Origin: Rutpela maculata
Lineage: Eukaryota > Arthropoda > Insecta > Coleoptera > Cerambycidae
DNA: 64,000 bases
Assembly (NCBI GenBank): GCA_936432065.2
Contig: OW386291.2
Span: 13,679,821 to 13,743,820, forward strand
Direction: 5' to 3'
The first letter of the stretch is position 1. Each line of letters opens with the position of its first letter. The notes below the pieces were generated by a model. The model did not search any database. It saw only the letters and a list, made by a program, of their open reading frames with translations, and had not been told where the DNA came from. The translations under genes and the position numbers were made by a program. Shown one piece after another: positions 1 through 12,327 of this stretch.

Positions 1-1150
1 ACTTTATTGTATTTCTTTTCACCCCTTCCCGGGGGTTCAGAAAAAAATTTCTTTCTTTAATCGTGTTCTAATACATCAAAGTAAGTTATATCAAAAATTC
101 AAGTATTTACCTCAAAATTCTGATTTGCCGACTTATTTAATTGGACTACACTGTTTCTCATTAATATACGGCATGACGTAGATGTCAAATTTTTTGGTTT
201 GTATACAGCACTTGCTTTAGAAAAAAATACAGTTTAAACATAAATGTATTTTCGATAAAACGATATTTTGTTTTCCTTTTCCAAATAGGTATCTCAATAA
301 ATATTAGTTTTATTGAAAAAATAAAGCTCATAAACTGATGAATTTAGCTTGTTTATTTATTTACATAGATTTAATAATTTCGGAGATATGAAAGTTTACA
401 AATGGCGTCCGAACGTTTATAAGTCGTAAAATGCAGTTTAAATGTTAAATATCTCAGAAATTGAGACACCTACGTCACGCATACTAGAAATGAAATTAAA
501 GACAATTAATTGCTCTTTCAAATTATTTTTTACTCGTTCCTGTAGCATAAGAAGTAAAGAAGTTATGATGTAAAAATGAGCGTATTATATTTTTTTATAT
601 AAAAAGGACGCCATTTTGTTACTCTAATTAGCCAGTAATTTAAAGAAATTATCTCAAATGCAGTTTTTCGTTAGGATGTAGCATTACCTAGATGTTCAAA
701 TTTTTTTGCTCATTTAAAGCACTTGCTTTAGAAAAAAATGCATTTTAAACTAAAGGTAATTTCGAAATTTGGATACCAAATATAAACTTAAATATCTCCG
801 AAATTATTAATCCTACATCAATAAACAAAAAATATAATTATTTCCCAGTTTGTACTTTCTGTAATTGGTCTGTAACATTTTTTCGATAAAGTAATACTTT
901 TCGAGATACTTGACGAAAGCCGTTTGGAAATACCTTTTTTTTAAGCTAAAATCGCAATTTTGAAGTCGTTATAACTTAAAAACTATCAATTTATGTGAAA
1001 ATTTGCATAGAACCTTTTCTTCTTAAAGTTTGATTCTATGCCTAGAAACTTTTCTGTCAAGCATTTACTATTATACCTCTAAAAATGAACTAAATCCGTT
1101 CAATATGACATTATTCCGAAGTTAAAACCTCTAGTTACTGTACTATTAGT
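1..1150. repeat. Dispersed AT-rich repeat, family 1, copy 1
   Basis: Positions about 520-1150 match 49330-50045 in the same orientation. Shared landmarks are TTAGCCAGTAATTTAAA, CGAGATACTTGACGAAAGCC and the right edge ATTCCGAAGTTAAAACCTC. Positions 390-475 recur inverted at 48110-48185. There is no coding potential. It is probably a non-autonomous mobile element, but the left edge runs off the window and I see no diagnostic termini. Confidence 0.6.
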
Positions 1151-2690
1151 GCAAGCATATAAAATAATTGTGCCCGACATTAATTAGTCTTCGCAGGTCA
1201 TACTCTTAAAAAGGAATTTGTGTGATATTCTTTTCTTTTCTTTCTATTCGGGTTCAAAAGTTACTAACAATAATTGCAACAAAATATGCTTTTTCGTCAA
1301 TGAAAATTAAGCAGGATAGGGCAAAACAATATACGTAACTTTTCGGTAGAGCATAAAATTCTCTCGTATAATGGTTATAATAAAAAACGGTACATTTGAT
1401 AGTTAAATTATCGTTATTAAAGGTAATATAATATTTATATTTTATTTTATATAATTGTTTATTATTATATAAAAATTTTGTTTAATAGTTTTCTCAATCT
1501 AATGTAATACTGCGTACAGTCATAATATGTTTTCTTAATGTATATGGGGAAGCTAGTTAAGGCTGACCTCTTCCTTTTGTGTGTAAACTCTTTCTTTCTT
1601 ACATTCTTCTACCTACATTCAACTTAAATCTGGTGACAGTTACTTCCTTGCACAGAGCAATAAAACAATTAAAGCGTCTCAAATGCCAAAAGAACTGTTG
1701 CCAATGGTATACAAAAGCTACACAACGCCTGTTTAAAGCAAGATATATTACAGTATTTAGCCATAAATCTAACTAAAAAACTATTAGTCCTAAATTACTA
1801 TGACGAAAATAAAATGTATAAATGAAGTATAAAGAATTATTTTAGAATTTGTTAAAATTAAATAATCAAAACATTAGAATACATTACAACAAATTAACTG
1901 AGCAGTTGGAAATTTAAAATAAAATGAAAGTCATTGTTTATAAGAAATGCTTTAGTACAGAAAAAATAATTTTCAATTCCGTAAAAATACATGGCGAAAA
2001 CTGCAGTCCTAGAGGTAATGACGTATACTTCACGAAAAGAATTATTTGTAGATGGTACAAATTTTTTTCTTTATTTTTTGAATAGACACGTGATATTTTT
2101 AACTTCAATATTTTATAAACAACTCGAAAAATAAAGCAATAAAAGATATATTTTCACTCACTTTCGTTACAGATTTATGCATTATTACACTATATTTCTT
2201 AAATTATACAGAGACAGTAATTTTTAATGGTTTTTATTTCCTTGCTAGTTAACAAATTATCAGAAAGTTTTTTTGTTTATTTTTTTTTTATTCAATGCTT
2301 AGATTTAGTTCAGGACTTCTTATTGCACTTGTTGCCACACCAAAACCAAAAACTAAAACTAAAACTATATAAAACTAAAATAATAAAATCGCGGCAGAAA
2401 GAATTCCTTAATCACCTTTTTTGATGCTGTCATAAAGTTGTTTAGGGCAAACGCTCTGCTCTTTTCCCACTAATATTTCCACTAGTGTTTTCTAACTGTA
2501 ATTAAAATATACTTTTTTTTATCTAAATATGTAGGTATATTATTTGCCTACATATAATAAAACAAGAATAGCAGTAGGCTATGTTTTGACTCTAACATGT
2601 GTTAAATAAAATGGACATTTCGGACAGAACGCTTTGGTTATACAGACAAAATTAATGTTTTGAATCTAGTTTTTGTCAATTTCCACGGCA
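1151..2690. other. AT-rich DNA, nothing recognised
   Basis: Only short stop-bounded frames of low complexity are present, at 1579-1776 and 2227-2424. They have no domain-like composition, no splice context and no repeat structure beyond A/T runs. I see no gene here. Confidence 0.5.
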
Positions 2691-3470
2691 TACTTTTCTC
2701 GATTTTTAAATTATTATTCACAAAAGAATTTTCATGTTTATGTATACGGTTGTTTTTGTTATTTTCTTCTATCTAAAATAAATATAAACACATCCGGCGA
2801 TTGTTAATAACAAATTGTTTATTAAATAAACAAATAAATTCACAACAAAAAAAAATTATTTTTTCCATCTTTTGGATAATTGCAAATAATAAATTTAGGA
2901 ATAAAATTTTTTCTTAATAACATGTTTAAATAATGAAAAAAGACAAAAGTGGTTATAAGCAATTAAAAACAATTTTTAAGAATTTTTTTTAATCATAATA
3001 TTCTATAAAATTTGCTTAAACAAATAGCAATAAAAATTTTAAGTTTATGTAATCTTATAGTATTTTTGAATATAAAAACAGTAAGAGTAATTAAAATTAA
3101 TAAAAAATTTTCCAACGGGATATTGCTCCTTTAAGTGTTTAAATAATAACATAATTTTTATGAATTTTAAAATTAATATTTAATAATAAAAAATATTTTT
3201 ACTTGTTCCGGACGGTTTCAGAGCATCGTAACGCCTTAGTGTTCGCTGCGCGGAGCTGCGGAACTCCGGAGCTCCGCTGTGCGGAGCTTCAACATTAAAT
3301 TAAAATTATTAATAATCTCGTTAATAATAGATGTAGAGTTTCGGGAGTCGGGACTTTTTTATTGGGAATTTCTTCCTCTTTAAGAATCTTTCTTTCTTTA
3401 AAATTTTTATTAGTTTTCGAGTTATTTGCAAAAAGCGGAACTCGTTATTTTTTCAATTTTATTTAGTTTA
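2690..3470. repeat. Dispersed repeat, family 2, half copy
   Basis: This matches 46080-47015 in the same orientation. Shared landmarks are GGCGATTGTTAATAACAAAT, the track TTTATGTAATCTTATAGTAT, a CGCGGAGC-rich patch near 3245-3290 and GTTTTCGAGTTATTTGCAAA. The second locus is a full foldback (45790-46415) and this copy holds only its right half. It is non-coding. Confidence 0.65.
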
Positions 3471-3645
3471 TAACTTTTGCAATTGTTTATGTGCGGGTTT
3501 GAAACTTTTGCACATTTTTCTAGACGTCATTCCGAATCCAATGCAATCAAGGTAGGTGCATGACGTCAGATGCACCATGCAGGGAGACCGACTACAAATA
3601 TAAATTCAAATAACCATTATAAAAATATATGTGTTCATTAATAAA

Positions 3646-4105
3646 AAAAACCGCTGCCTAAAAAATCACTACTTCCACATCTAGATTTTCCTGCCCAAGC
3701 CTTTTATAGCAAAAAAATGTCGATAATATATTTGCAATCCACTGTGTAAAAATAATTGTTCATGGAACTTTAATAATGTAATATTTGAAATGGTCTATCC
3801 CAAAAACCCATAAAATGATGTGCAACATGGTAGTGGAGGTAGTAGAGGGGGAAGCTGTTGGCAAAAAATTTAGAGGCTCTTGTACACATAAATCACAATT
3901 TTATTTTTTTATTCCCTTTAATAATGTGGTGGAGGTGGTGGTGAGTGCCAAAAAAGTATTCAGGCCTTTTGTTCCTTTATACACACTAAATCACAATTTT
4001 ATCTTTTTATTCCCTTCCATAATCACCTTCAATAATTTGAGAAAAAAATTTTTTTTACGATTACTATACTTCAAATCCACTACGTGGATGTGTAAGTAAT
4101 AAGTA
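3646..4105. repeat. ACTTCCAC family repeat, diverged copy
   Basis: It starts with AACCGCTGCC, then CACTACTTCCACATC. It carries a G-rich patch (GGTGGAGGTGGTGGTGAGTG, near 3925) and the family phrase AAATCACAATTTTAT, and ends near CCACTACGTGGATGTG. An open frame at 3785-4099 is just translated repeat, and it follows the GGTGG run. It is more diverged than the copies at 20, 38 and 58 kb. Confidence 0.6.
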
Positions 4106-4274
4106 TTCCGCAGTTATGACGTTGTTCTCTTTTGCACGTCCAAATAGAATAAAACGATTCAAGTTAGCCCATCAAAATTGTGCTTTTTTAGAGACCATGT
4201 AGGCTTAACAGGGAACCAAGACAGATCACGTCATGCAGTTAGGTGCACCATACAGTAAAGGGAACCTGACTTAC

Positions 4275-4945
4275 AAAACCGCTGCGTAAAGAATCACTAT
4301 TTCAACATCCAAGTCTCTTACAAAGAAAAAAGGTTGATACTGTATTTGCAGTCCATTATGTGGAAATAGCATCATAGAACTTTAATAATATTTGCAATCG
4401 TCTACCACAAAAGCCCATAAAACAATGTGCCATATCGACAGTGGGGATGGTAGTGGGGAGTATAGCTGATGCAAAAAAAAATTAGGCCTTTGGTACTTAT
4501 ACACACACAAAATCACAATTTTATTTTTTTTCGTCCTTTAATAATGAGGTAGGGATGGTAATGGGGGTGATAGTGGAAGTGGCTGATGTCAAAAAAAATT
4601 TGAGTAGGTACTTGGCTTCTCGTACATACACTAAATCCCAATTTTATAAACTCTCACTTGCTTGCTTTGCCTATTTATCCCCCCATCCCAACTTCAACGG
4701 AATAAGATCTAAACAAATCTATTTCCAGATCTCGTTATAATACACAGGTGTCCCAAATTTTGAGTTAACATCATAAACGGTTCCAGAGTAATCGTGCTCA
4801 CAAAAAAAAAATTACAGACAGATTTCTTTTTTGCTCGAACTTAAAATATCGACCTTTCGTGGCATTCTAAGCCTGTTTAAAAAACATTTTTTTTACCTTT
4901 ATTATACGTTCACTCCACTATGTGGATGTGGAAGTAGTACCAGCT
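4275..4945. repeat. ACTTCCAC family repeat, second diverged copy
   Basis: It has the same layout as the copy just upstream: AAACCGCTGC at the left, a GGGGATGGTAGTGGGG-type patch, and a right edge CACTATGTGGATGTGGAAGT. The two copies lie head to tail 170 bp apart and differ from each other, so they are probably separate old insertions or an old tandem duplication. Confidence 0.6.
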
Positions 4946-5700
4946 TATAGTGATTATGGACAATGCCTATCTATTCTTATGATATGTAAAACATCATTCT
5001 GCATAATAATAATTATTGTTTAATGACCGATATTTCTCCATGAAAATTTTAGTACCAAAATTATAATAATTAAGTATAGTATTATTGAATACTGAATGCA
5101 AAAAAACACAATCCTAATTTAGGGACATTTATTTGAATTTCTGTATTACACTTCAAAACACATTTTAAGACGTTTAAGATGCTAACAACTATTCTTCTTT
5201 CATAACACTGTACCATGTATTTCATAATTCTTAGTAGGCATATGAATTTTTGAATTTAGAAAAATTGTTCGAATATGATACAATACTTGTGAGGTTAAAA
5301 AATTGATTCAAATAAAGAGCTTTCATTCATCGATTGTGACTTCATGAAGAAAGTATTTAAGAGGAAATAAGAATCGAACCTTATCGAGCCATTGCAACGA
5401 TGCCAAATATCGGGCTATATAACGTGCGATAGATGTCAGCTGTATAAGAGTCTTGGATATACAGGAACAGCGCCGCCTGACTCAGTAGTGCTGAACTAAA
5501 AGTGTATCTCGGAACATAAAAATATGACTTTTTGAAGCCCACCCCAAAATTTTGTAGGAAGGAAGCTAACGTGATTTGTGGCCATTTAGTGATGATATAC
5601 ACAGGGGTACGTTGATGAGCCCGACCCCGGGCTGCACAACGTCAAATCGGGCTGCACTACAACCGCTCAATGTATGAAACGGGCCTGTATATGACCATGC
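4946..5700. other. No recognised gene
   Basis: A minus-strand open frame at 5381-5602 lies in a locally more GC-rich patch but shows no motif I recognise and no clear splice sites. A run near 5610-5690 (CCCGGGCTGCACAACG) is an unclassified repeat edge. Confidence 0.4.
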
Positions 5701-5703
5701 ATA

Positions 5704-5748
<45 letters not shown>

Positions 5749-5885
5749 TTTTCACCAATGGCGTAGGCGTTTTATTTTTATATTTGCGATATATATCATG
5801 ATATTTGTGGTGATATTTATGGTGTGATATTTTCCATAAATATCATGATATATATTATGATATATATCAAGTGATATATATCCTC
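5700..5885. repeat. AT microsatellite and ATATCATGATAT tract
   Basis: An (AT)n run at about 5708-5742 is followed by a T-run and then by interleaved ATATCATGATAT palindromes at 5785-5880. It is simple-sequence DNA with strong local self-complementarity. Confidence 0.85.
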
Positions 5886-5889
5886 GATC

Positions 5890-6290
5890 CCTGCAAAAAA
5901 CCGCTTAGAGCAAGCCTGAAACCGAGTAAAAAGTAAATTGCAAGATTAAACGAGTTGACCTATGTTTATATACGTATTTTGGGGAGCTGAAACCGAATTC
6001 GAGGTCAGAATTGGTCACATGTCGTCAATATTTTCATGTAAGCTGAAAAAACAGCTTAAAACAAGCCTGAAACCGGGTAAAAAGTAAATCGAAAGATTAA
6101 ACGAGTTGATCCATGCTGCTATACGTATTTTCGGGCGCTGAAACCAAATCCGAAGTTAGAATTGTCACGTCAATATTTTCATGTAAGCACAAAAAACACA
6201 AGCCTGAAACCGGACAAAAAAGTAAATGTAAGTAAGTAACGTATTTTGGGGCGCCGAAACCGAATCCGAGGTCAGAATTTTCTTATCATT
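5890..6290. repeat. Tandem repeat, three units of about 100-160 bp
   Basis: Three head-to-tail units share AAGCCTGAAACCG, AAAAAGTAAAT, ACGTATTTTSGGG and GAAACCRAATYCGA. They start near 5894, 6050 and 6192. The third is shortened internally. No coding frame crosses the units. Confidence 0.75.
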
Positions 6291-6492
6291 ATTATTCTTC
6301 ACTCCAGTGCAATGTTGAGTTCCGGCTCCATTGAGTGCAATGTGAAAATGATTTAAAATTGTCATATTTTGCTAGCGCATTTAAAGCAGATGTCACTACA
6401 AGTAGTGAGTCGAGAGCAAACGGCAAAGTTTCTCGATGTTACATTATATATTACTATTATTACAAGCTTTTATTTAACTTGCTTTGTATGTA

Positions 6493-6692
6493 CTAGTCAA
6501 CCATCCTAGGATGGCAAGTAGCCGCACAGAGGAAGAGGAAATATCGTCACTGTTGGACAGAGACAAACAAGCTTCTTGAGCTAGCTAGCTAGCTAGCTTA
6601 AGAAGCTTAAAAATCTTGTTTGTGTCGTCCAACAGTGACGATATTTCTTCTCTCTCTGTGCAGGTACTTGCCATCCTAGGATGGTTAACTAG
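6493..6692. mobile_element. Palindromic MITE, TA target, copy 1
   Basis: This is a 200-bp near-perfect palindrome. It begins CTAGTCAACCATCCTAGG and ends with the complement GGATGGTTAACTAG, flanked by TA on both sides (6491-6492 and 6693-6694). The centre is a run of AGCTAGCTAGCT. A second copy of the same family at 59891-60081 interrupts a recombinase gene and confirms TA as the target duplication. This points to the Tc1/mariner group of TA-target elements. It is non-autonomous. Confidence 0.85.
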
Positions 6693-6694
6693 TA

Positions 6695-7744
6695 TATTAA
6701 TTTGTTAGTATGTACGTAAGAAATCGCGAAGTATCCGGTTTAAATTATAATTTTTATATCCGATAGTGTATATTTCAGGCCTTGCATTCTAAGAAATGGT
6801 GAAGGATCCGGTATTATTTTAAGTAAAGACGAAAACGTACTTAAAAATTTAAAAATTAAATTAAATGTAAAAACCTTTTAAAAACAAGTTTTTACTATTG
6901 TTTAGGTGTACTAAAGCGAAAAAAAATAATTATGTTGCATTAAGTGTCTTAAAAGCTTGTCTTGTGTTACTTAACAATCTATGCCAAACAAAATTAATGC
7001 CTGTATGAGTTTGTCGCACGCGACAAGCGTCTTCAACAAAACTTTTTTTTTTTTCGTTTTAGTGCCCCTAAATAATAATAAAAGCTTGTTTTTAAAAGTT
7101 TTTTTACATTTCATTTTTTCACATGCGAATAATGATTTAGAAAAATAAAAGTTAATCAGTATACATTTCTAATTCAACACACTGTATTCTATCAAAATTA
7201 TATTGAACATATACAAAGTGTTTCAAATTTGAAGACTCCCACCACACGTGAACTGATAACGGTGATAACCTACAGATATTTATACAAAACGTATCTTTGA
7301 TGTTTTTCACGCCTTATCTCCGATACGATTCCCTCGCAGCTTATCTGTAAGAACATAAATCACATACATATTTACTGAAGTCGTTAAAGTTGGCTCTATA
7401 AAAAACTTTTATGTATATTAGGGCAGGTCAAACAGATAACCTACATTAAGACAACACAACTGATAGTACAAACGGAAATAATACCACAACATGATGTAGT
7501 CACCCACTGAGAAATTGTATATATATAGGGTGGATTTAATTGAAATAACTTGCGTAGACATCATACTCTTCGCAGATTGCGCATTATATTGTAAGTACTC
7601 TTCGCAGTTTCTTTGTAAATAATTTTAATTTTATCCATTTTTAATTTTATAATGTCATCTTATTTGGTGAAAGATTCGTTAGTATAAAATAAACAAGAGC
7701 AACTACATCCAACCTATTTATCGAACCCAAATCTAAAAGTGTAA
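6695..7744. other. No recognised gene
   Basis: AT-rich DNA. Two partial repeats of TACTCTTCGCAG occur at 7560-7610 and resemble the termini of the element at 14541-18470. Nothing else is supported. Confidence 0.45.
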
Positions 7745-7752
7745 ACCACTAG

Positions 7753-9270
7753 CAGTGGCGGTCCTACGAGAGGGGGGGGCGTCCCCCCCCCCCCATCAGC
7801 TTGGTGTTTCTTCAATAATATGACAATCGAATAAAAACAAGCTAAAAACTACATTTTGATATGCTTTTTATCCCTGTTAGGATGATTCAGTACCTTTTCA
7901 GCATAGGGTCGTAGGATATGGCTCAGTACATTTTTCTTTTTTTGTTTGCATTGACTAAAGTAAAGGCTAACTACATTTTGAAATACAGAACGGGCATCGG
8001 TTATTTCTTCTTCAAAAGATATTAAACAAAAAGATTTTCAAAAGTTTATTTATATTCTATGGACAATTATATATTATTTATATTTGTATTACTTAATTTT
8101 CCAAAATTTCACTCAAGAATATACAACACTGATATACGGGACGTGGTCATGCATCTTTGTAAATAATTCGTTTATTTTTAATTTTTCGAAAAAACTATTT
8201 CAGATTTTTTGTCCAAAAAGGTCCGTGCCTTATACTGGTTATAGAGATTGATCGAATACTTAATTTTCGATTTTTATTAGGAAACTGTTCGGTATTTGTT
8301 GAATTTATCAAAAAAAATCAAGTTTTCCAGGATTTGTAGATTCGCTTTGGTTTTGTCAAATTTCTCACAAACGTCACCTAATAGACTTAATCGAACTTAA
8401 TTTCTTTGGAAAATCATACTCGGCCTTGGAAAAAATACTTGCGGTCAACGGATTCGGGCCGCCGGCAATAGGCTTCATTTGTGGCGGTGTACCTTTGATC
8501 CCACCAAGTCTTATCGAAATCGATCAATATCCTGGAAAGTTATCCTGCTTCTTAGCCCGATTTCGACAAAACCAGTTTTTTGCAAAAAAATTCAATTTCC
8601 ATTTGTTTTTTGACATAGTCTCTAGTATACTTATCTGTAGATTGTTGCCAGCGGCGGCACCATTTCTTGTTTGAAATATCTCGATTCGACTGCCGGTTAC
8701 CTAGTTATTCAATTTTGCCCGAAAAACTTGAAACGTCTATATTGGGTACCGATTTCCGAATGAAGCCGAGCTTCCAGCGTTAAGGTTTTCTAAAGGTTCT
8801 AAAGGTTTTCTATTAACCACCCAAGTTTCATTGAAATCCGAAAACGGATTAGGGGGGGGCTGAGCGTGACAGACAGACAGACCGACGGACGGAATTTTCT
8901 AAATTCGCTCTCGAGTCGATAGATACAATTTTTATTTCGATCCGACGTTTTTTTCGGGTTTCGATAGTCCACCGAAAAAATGCAAAACGTATACATTTTT
9001 TTCAAAATGTAGTAACAAGATCGATCACCAAAAAGTCATTGATCGTTTTATAGCAATAAAGCCAAGACGAATGCAATTGAAAGATTGGAGTTAGTGGTTC
9101 TATAGATATAACTTGTTTTTATTATTTATATTTTATTTGGTTTTCAATGTTTTCATGAATAATGAATATATCTTATTTTAAATACACAACAATTTTTTTC
9201 CTTCTTCATTTTTTTTTTTTTTGAGTTCGACCCCCCCCCCCCCCACAATGTAATCCTGGGACCGCCACTG
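7753..9270. mobile_element. Non-autonomous hAT element, 1518 bp
   Basis: The termini are inverted: CAGTGGCGGTCC at the left and GGACCGCCACTG at the right. They are flanked by ACCACTAG (7745-7752) and ACCACCAG (9271-9278), an 8-bp target duplication with one mismatch. An 8-bp duplication with CAGTGGCG-type ends is the hAT signature. Poly-G and poly-C runs lie just inside the two ends. The interior holds no transposase motif, and the longest open frame (8426-8674) has no hAT features. A GACAGACAGACAGACCGACG tract lies near 8870. Transposition would need a hAT transposase supplied from elsewhere. Confidence 0.85.
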
Positions 9271-9420
9271 ACCACCAGGCCATCAATCGTTACTTTTACA
9301 GGCGTTATATATTTTGTCGAGGAAAAAATCATATTTCAATAGTTGAATATTACATTATTATGAAATGAATATTAGTAAAAGATATAAAATTATGCAATGA
9401 GTAATTAATTTCGATACATA

Positions 9421-9600
9421 CAGTTAAGCAACGTTCATCGTGGTTAGTACTTAGATGGTAGACCGCCCAAGGAAACTCTACGATCTCGTGCCACTTTCTA
9501 GCGGTTTGTGTCAACGTATACGCAGAAGCTATGTAATTTAAGGCGAGGATTACGTAGAGGATATACCACCCTTCGGAGAGGATGTAAGTCAGTCCCTGTC
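9421..9600 (+). ncRNA. 5S rRNA-derived fragment (SINE3-like or 5S pseudogene)
   Basis: Positions 9422-9485 read as the 3' half of a 5S rRNA. Landmarks in order are AGTTAAGCAAC (internal box A), GGTTAGTACTTAGATGG (intermediate-element region) and GACCGCC. The 5' half of 5S is missing, and several bases differ from the conserved form, for example CATCGAGCG is replaced by GTTCATCGTG. The sequence continues into unrelated DNA to about 9600, which fits the body of a 5S-derived SINE better than a plain 5S pseudogene. A functional 5S gene is excluded by the missing half. Confidence 0.7.
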
Positions 9601-11195
9601 TATTACATGTTAGGCAAGTAAAAAATCCCTACTCTTCCAAATGAAAGTAGGTTTGGAGTAGCTGGTCTCCTGGCCGATGTTAAATAAATAATTTTTTTTT
9701 AAAATCAGTATGGTGTTAGAGTTTCGATTTTGTTTTGAAACCTGAAAAATTACAAATAGTGTCTTACTACTAATGTGGTTGTTATCGAAATTCATATAGA
9801 CGATGCTATCTTCTTCAGGGAAGCCGTCCTCGTCTGTAACTAAGACGTTAGAACGAAAATTGGGATTACCTGCACTCATGAAAGCCAATAAAAAGACGTT
9901 GTTCCAGTTGTGCTGTTCTGACAGTTGAAGGCGTTTCTTCGATTTTGCAAAAGTATGTTTTCTTGGCAACAATAAACGGACATTTGGTATTTGTTTAATA
10001 ACGCATTTATATTACATTACAATACATTTAAAAATTATAAGAAACTCTGTAAGAACCAGGCATAAAAAGTCGGTTCCGTGTATCTGTCGTAGTCTTTTGA
10101 TCAAATACCTCATTTCATGAAAAGTCTCATGAATTGCCGGCATATCATGCAAATTCTTGAGGTTGCACAATCTGCCTAGGCATTTCGTAAAACGCAGTGG
10201 TCGTCTCGGCACATGAGGTTTAAAGTCGTTCTACACGATCTGCCCCCAAATTAGATGTTGACTGTTCATGAAGTGACTACTGATACCCGGCAAATTCGGG
10301 AATAACATAAATTAAGGGACCACCTGGATTTTGTACTCTTCTAATTGTTGATTTTTCGTCGTTCACTGATATAACGTCGTACGTATTTAGTAAGTAATAA
10401 TCTCATCTCGATTTACTGCTGCTTGTCTTGGTCTTAGTAATTTCGTTAGCAATCTAAAACCTGAAACGTATCAAATAAAACCTAAGCTAATCTCAAAATT
10501 AATTAAAATTTTTGTATAAAATTACGCACCTCGTTTAATTGGCTGATGGCTGATACGTATATCATTTATTCGGCTTTGCTTCATAGTACTATTTGTAATG
10601 ATCACTGAACTAGTATTTTTTACTCTTACTTTCCATAATGAACCAAACATAAATAGGCAATATAATCACAATGTAATAATCTTTTTAAAAATACCATGTT
10701 CCAAATTTTAGGGTAACATTGATATATCATCTAATTTAAATAAAGTTGTTTTGACTCTAACCTAACCTAACCTTTTGGTATGTTTACCTCCCTGTATATT
10801 CCGGTATATTGCGGTTTATAAATCTTATACATCTTCATATTTTTGTATGCTTAATCAAAAAAAACGCATTTTGCTCTGAAATTAAAATAAAACATATTTT
10901 ACGTAAGAGTGAGAGTTTGCAGGTCTCTGTTTATAACCATGTATTACAGACATGGCCCAATTTCAATAGGGATTATTGTACTATGCTGTTTTACATATCT
11001 TCCAAATTGTAATTAAATATTTAACTCTAACAGAAGTTATCGTGTTTACAAGAAACGGAATACACACACATACATATACACTCACACACACAGACACAAA
11101 GACATTTTTTATTCGATATTTGAGTTCAGTCTGCTATGAAACGGATATCTGTACAACAAATTTTTTCCACGATGATTATTAAATTTTGTTTTCAA
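9600..11195. other. No recognised gene; two unexplained minus-strand frames
   Basis: Minus-strand frames at 9610-9972 (120 residues) and 10012-10212 (66 residues) adjoin and are richer in mixed residues than the surrounding frames. I recognise no domain in either. Possible splice-like sites occur near 10460 and 10545 on the same strand, so an old decayed gene or non-coding transcript is possible. The interval also holds a short CCTAA triplet run at 10757-10772 and a CACACA/ACACACAC-rich patch near 11063-11100. Confidence 0.35.
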
Positions 11196-11483
11196 TTTAT
11201 AATAAAGGGGGAGGGTCAATAAGGCCGGTTTTTGGCCCCCCTCAAATCTGGCAAAAAGTAAAAAGAAAATATTTTTTAACAGTCTAGGGTCAATTTAAAG
11301 TCGATTCGACCACAAACGGAACCAACCCCACCCCCCTCTTGGGGTCATTTCAAGGTCAAATTATGAAAAAGCCGTGAAAAAAACTCGCCGTTTCCGAATG
11401 AGTAGGCTTATTCTGGGACTTCAATTTAATATATATATAGGTTTTTTGGGTCGCTGATTCCGGATCCGAGGTTAGTTTGTCTA

Positions 11484-12234
11484 CAGTGTGTCCCAGGATA
11501 GATGTAACAAGAGGTGTAATGGACCAAAAATTTTGGAATTTTGGAATGGTATTTGGGGATTGAGTCCTGCTTGTTGTAAAACTAAAGTATACCAAAAATG
11601 ACTTGATTTGGTGTTCTACAGGGTGTTTATAAGCAAAGTTGTAAAAATCACCACTAATAAAGTACCTTTATTTTTCAAAATATAAAAAAAATTCCACTAA
11701 GAGAAGTTATTTAGAATGCAATTTTATACCTCTATACCTTTCAAGAATATAAAATTATTTTTTTGGAACTTCCCATTTTTTCAATAAAGTATTTTATTTT
11801 GAACCATTCAGTTAAAACTGTATAGAAATTATTTTTTTCGAATTAATATTTAAAGTTATGTAGAAGCTAAAAGTAGGCTATGAGAAAAGCAGATGATTAA
11901 CATTTGCTCATACACAACTTTAAATATGAATTCAACTCTTAATTCGCAAAGAAATGGGAAGTTTAAAAAATTAATTTTAATCCTGAAAGGTATAGAGGTA
12001 TAAAATTGCATTCTAAATAACTTTTCTCAGTGAAATTTTTTCATATTTTGAAAAATAAAGGTACTTTATTAGTGGTGATTTTTACTACTTTACTTATAAA
12101 CACCCTGTAGAACACCAAATTAAGTCATTTTTGGTATACTTTAGTTTTACAACAAGCAGGACTTAATCCCCAAATACCATTCCAAAATTTTTGGTCCATT
12201 ACATCTCTTGTTACGTCTATCCTGGGACACACTG
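11484..12234. mobile_element. Middle TIR pair, TA-flanked
   Basis: The left end CAGTGTGTCCCAGGATAGA and the right end TCTATCCTGGGACACACTG are exact complements, each next to TA (11482-11483 and 12235-12236). The arms pair along their whole ~130 bp down to the inner element. This is the form of a TA-target (Tc1/mariner-type) MITE. Confidence 0.8.
11619..12107. mobile_element. Inner TIR pair, TA-flanked MITE
   Basis: The left end CAGGGTGTTTATAAG and the right end CTTATAAACACCCTG are flanked by TA (11617-11618 and 12108-12109). The arms pair for about 160 bp, including CACCACTAATAAAGTACC. The unpaired core is roughly 11780-11930. It is a non-coding 489-bp TA-target MITE. Confidence 0.8.
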
Positions 12235-12276
12235 TAGACAAACTGACCTCGGATCCGTAATCAGCGACCCAAAAAA

Positions 12277-12327
<51 letters not shown>

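Noticed and set aside
5381..5602. 73-residue minus-strand frame as a gene
   Set aside because: No recognisable domain, no neighbouring exon, and no start context. The composition alone is not enough.
9610..9972. 120-residue minus-strand frame as a gene
   Set aside because: No motif or homologue recognised, and the next frame (10012-10212) is not linked by convincing splice sites. It is noted only as unexplained.
10757..10772. CTAACCTAACCTAACC as interstitial insect telomere repeat
   Set aside because: Only three units of CCTAA in AT-rich DNA. Such short runs arise by chance, and nothing telomeric surrounds it.
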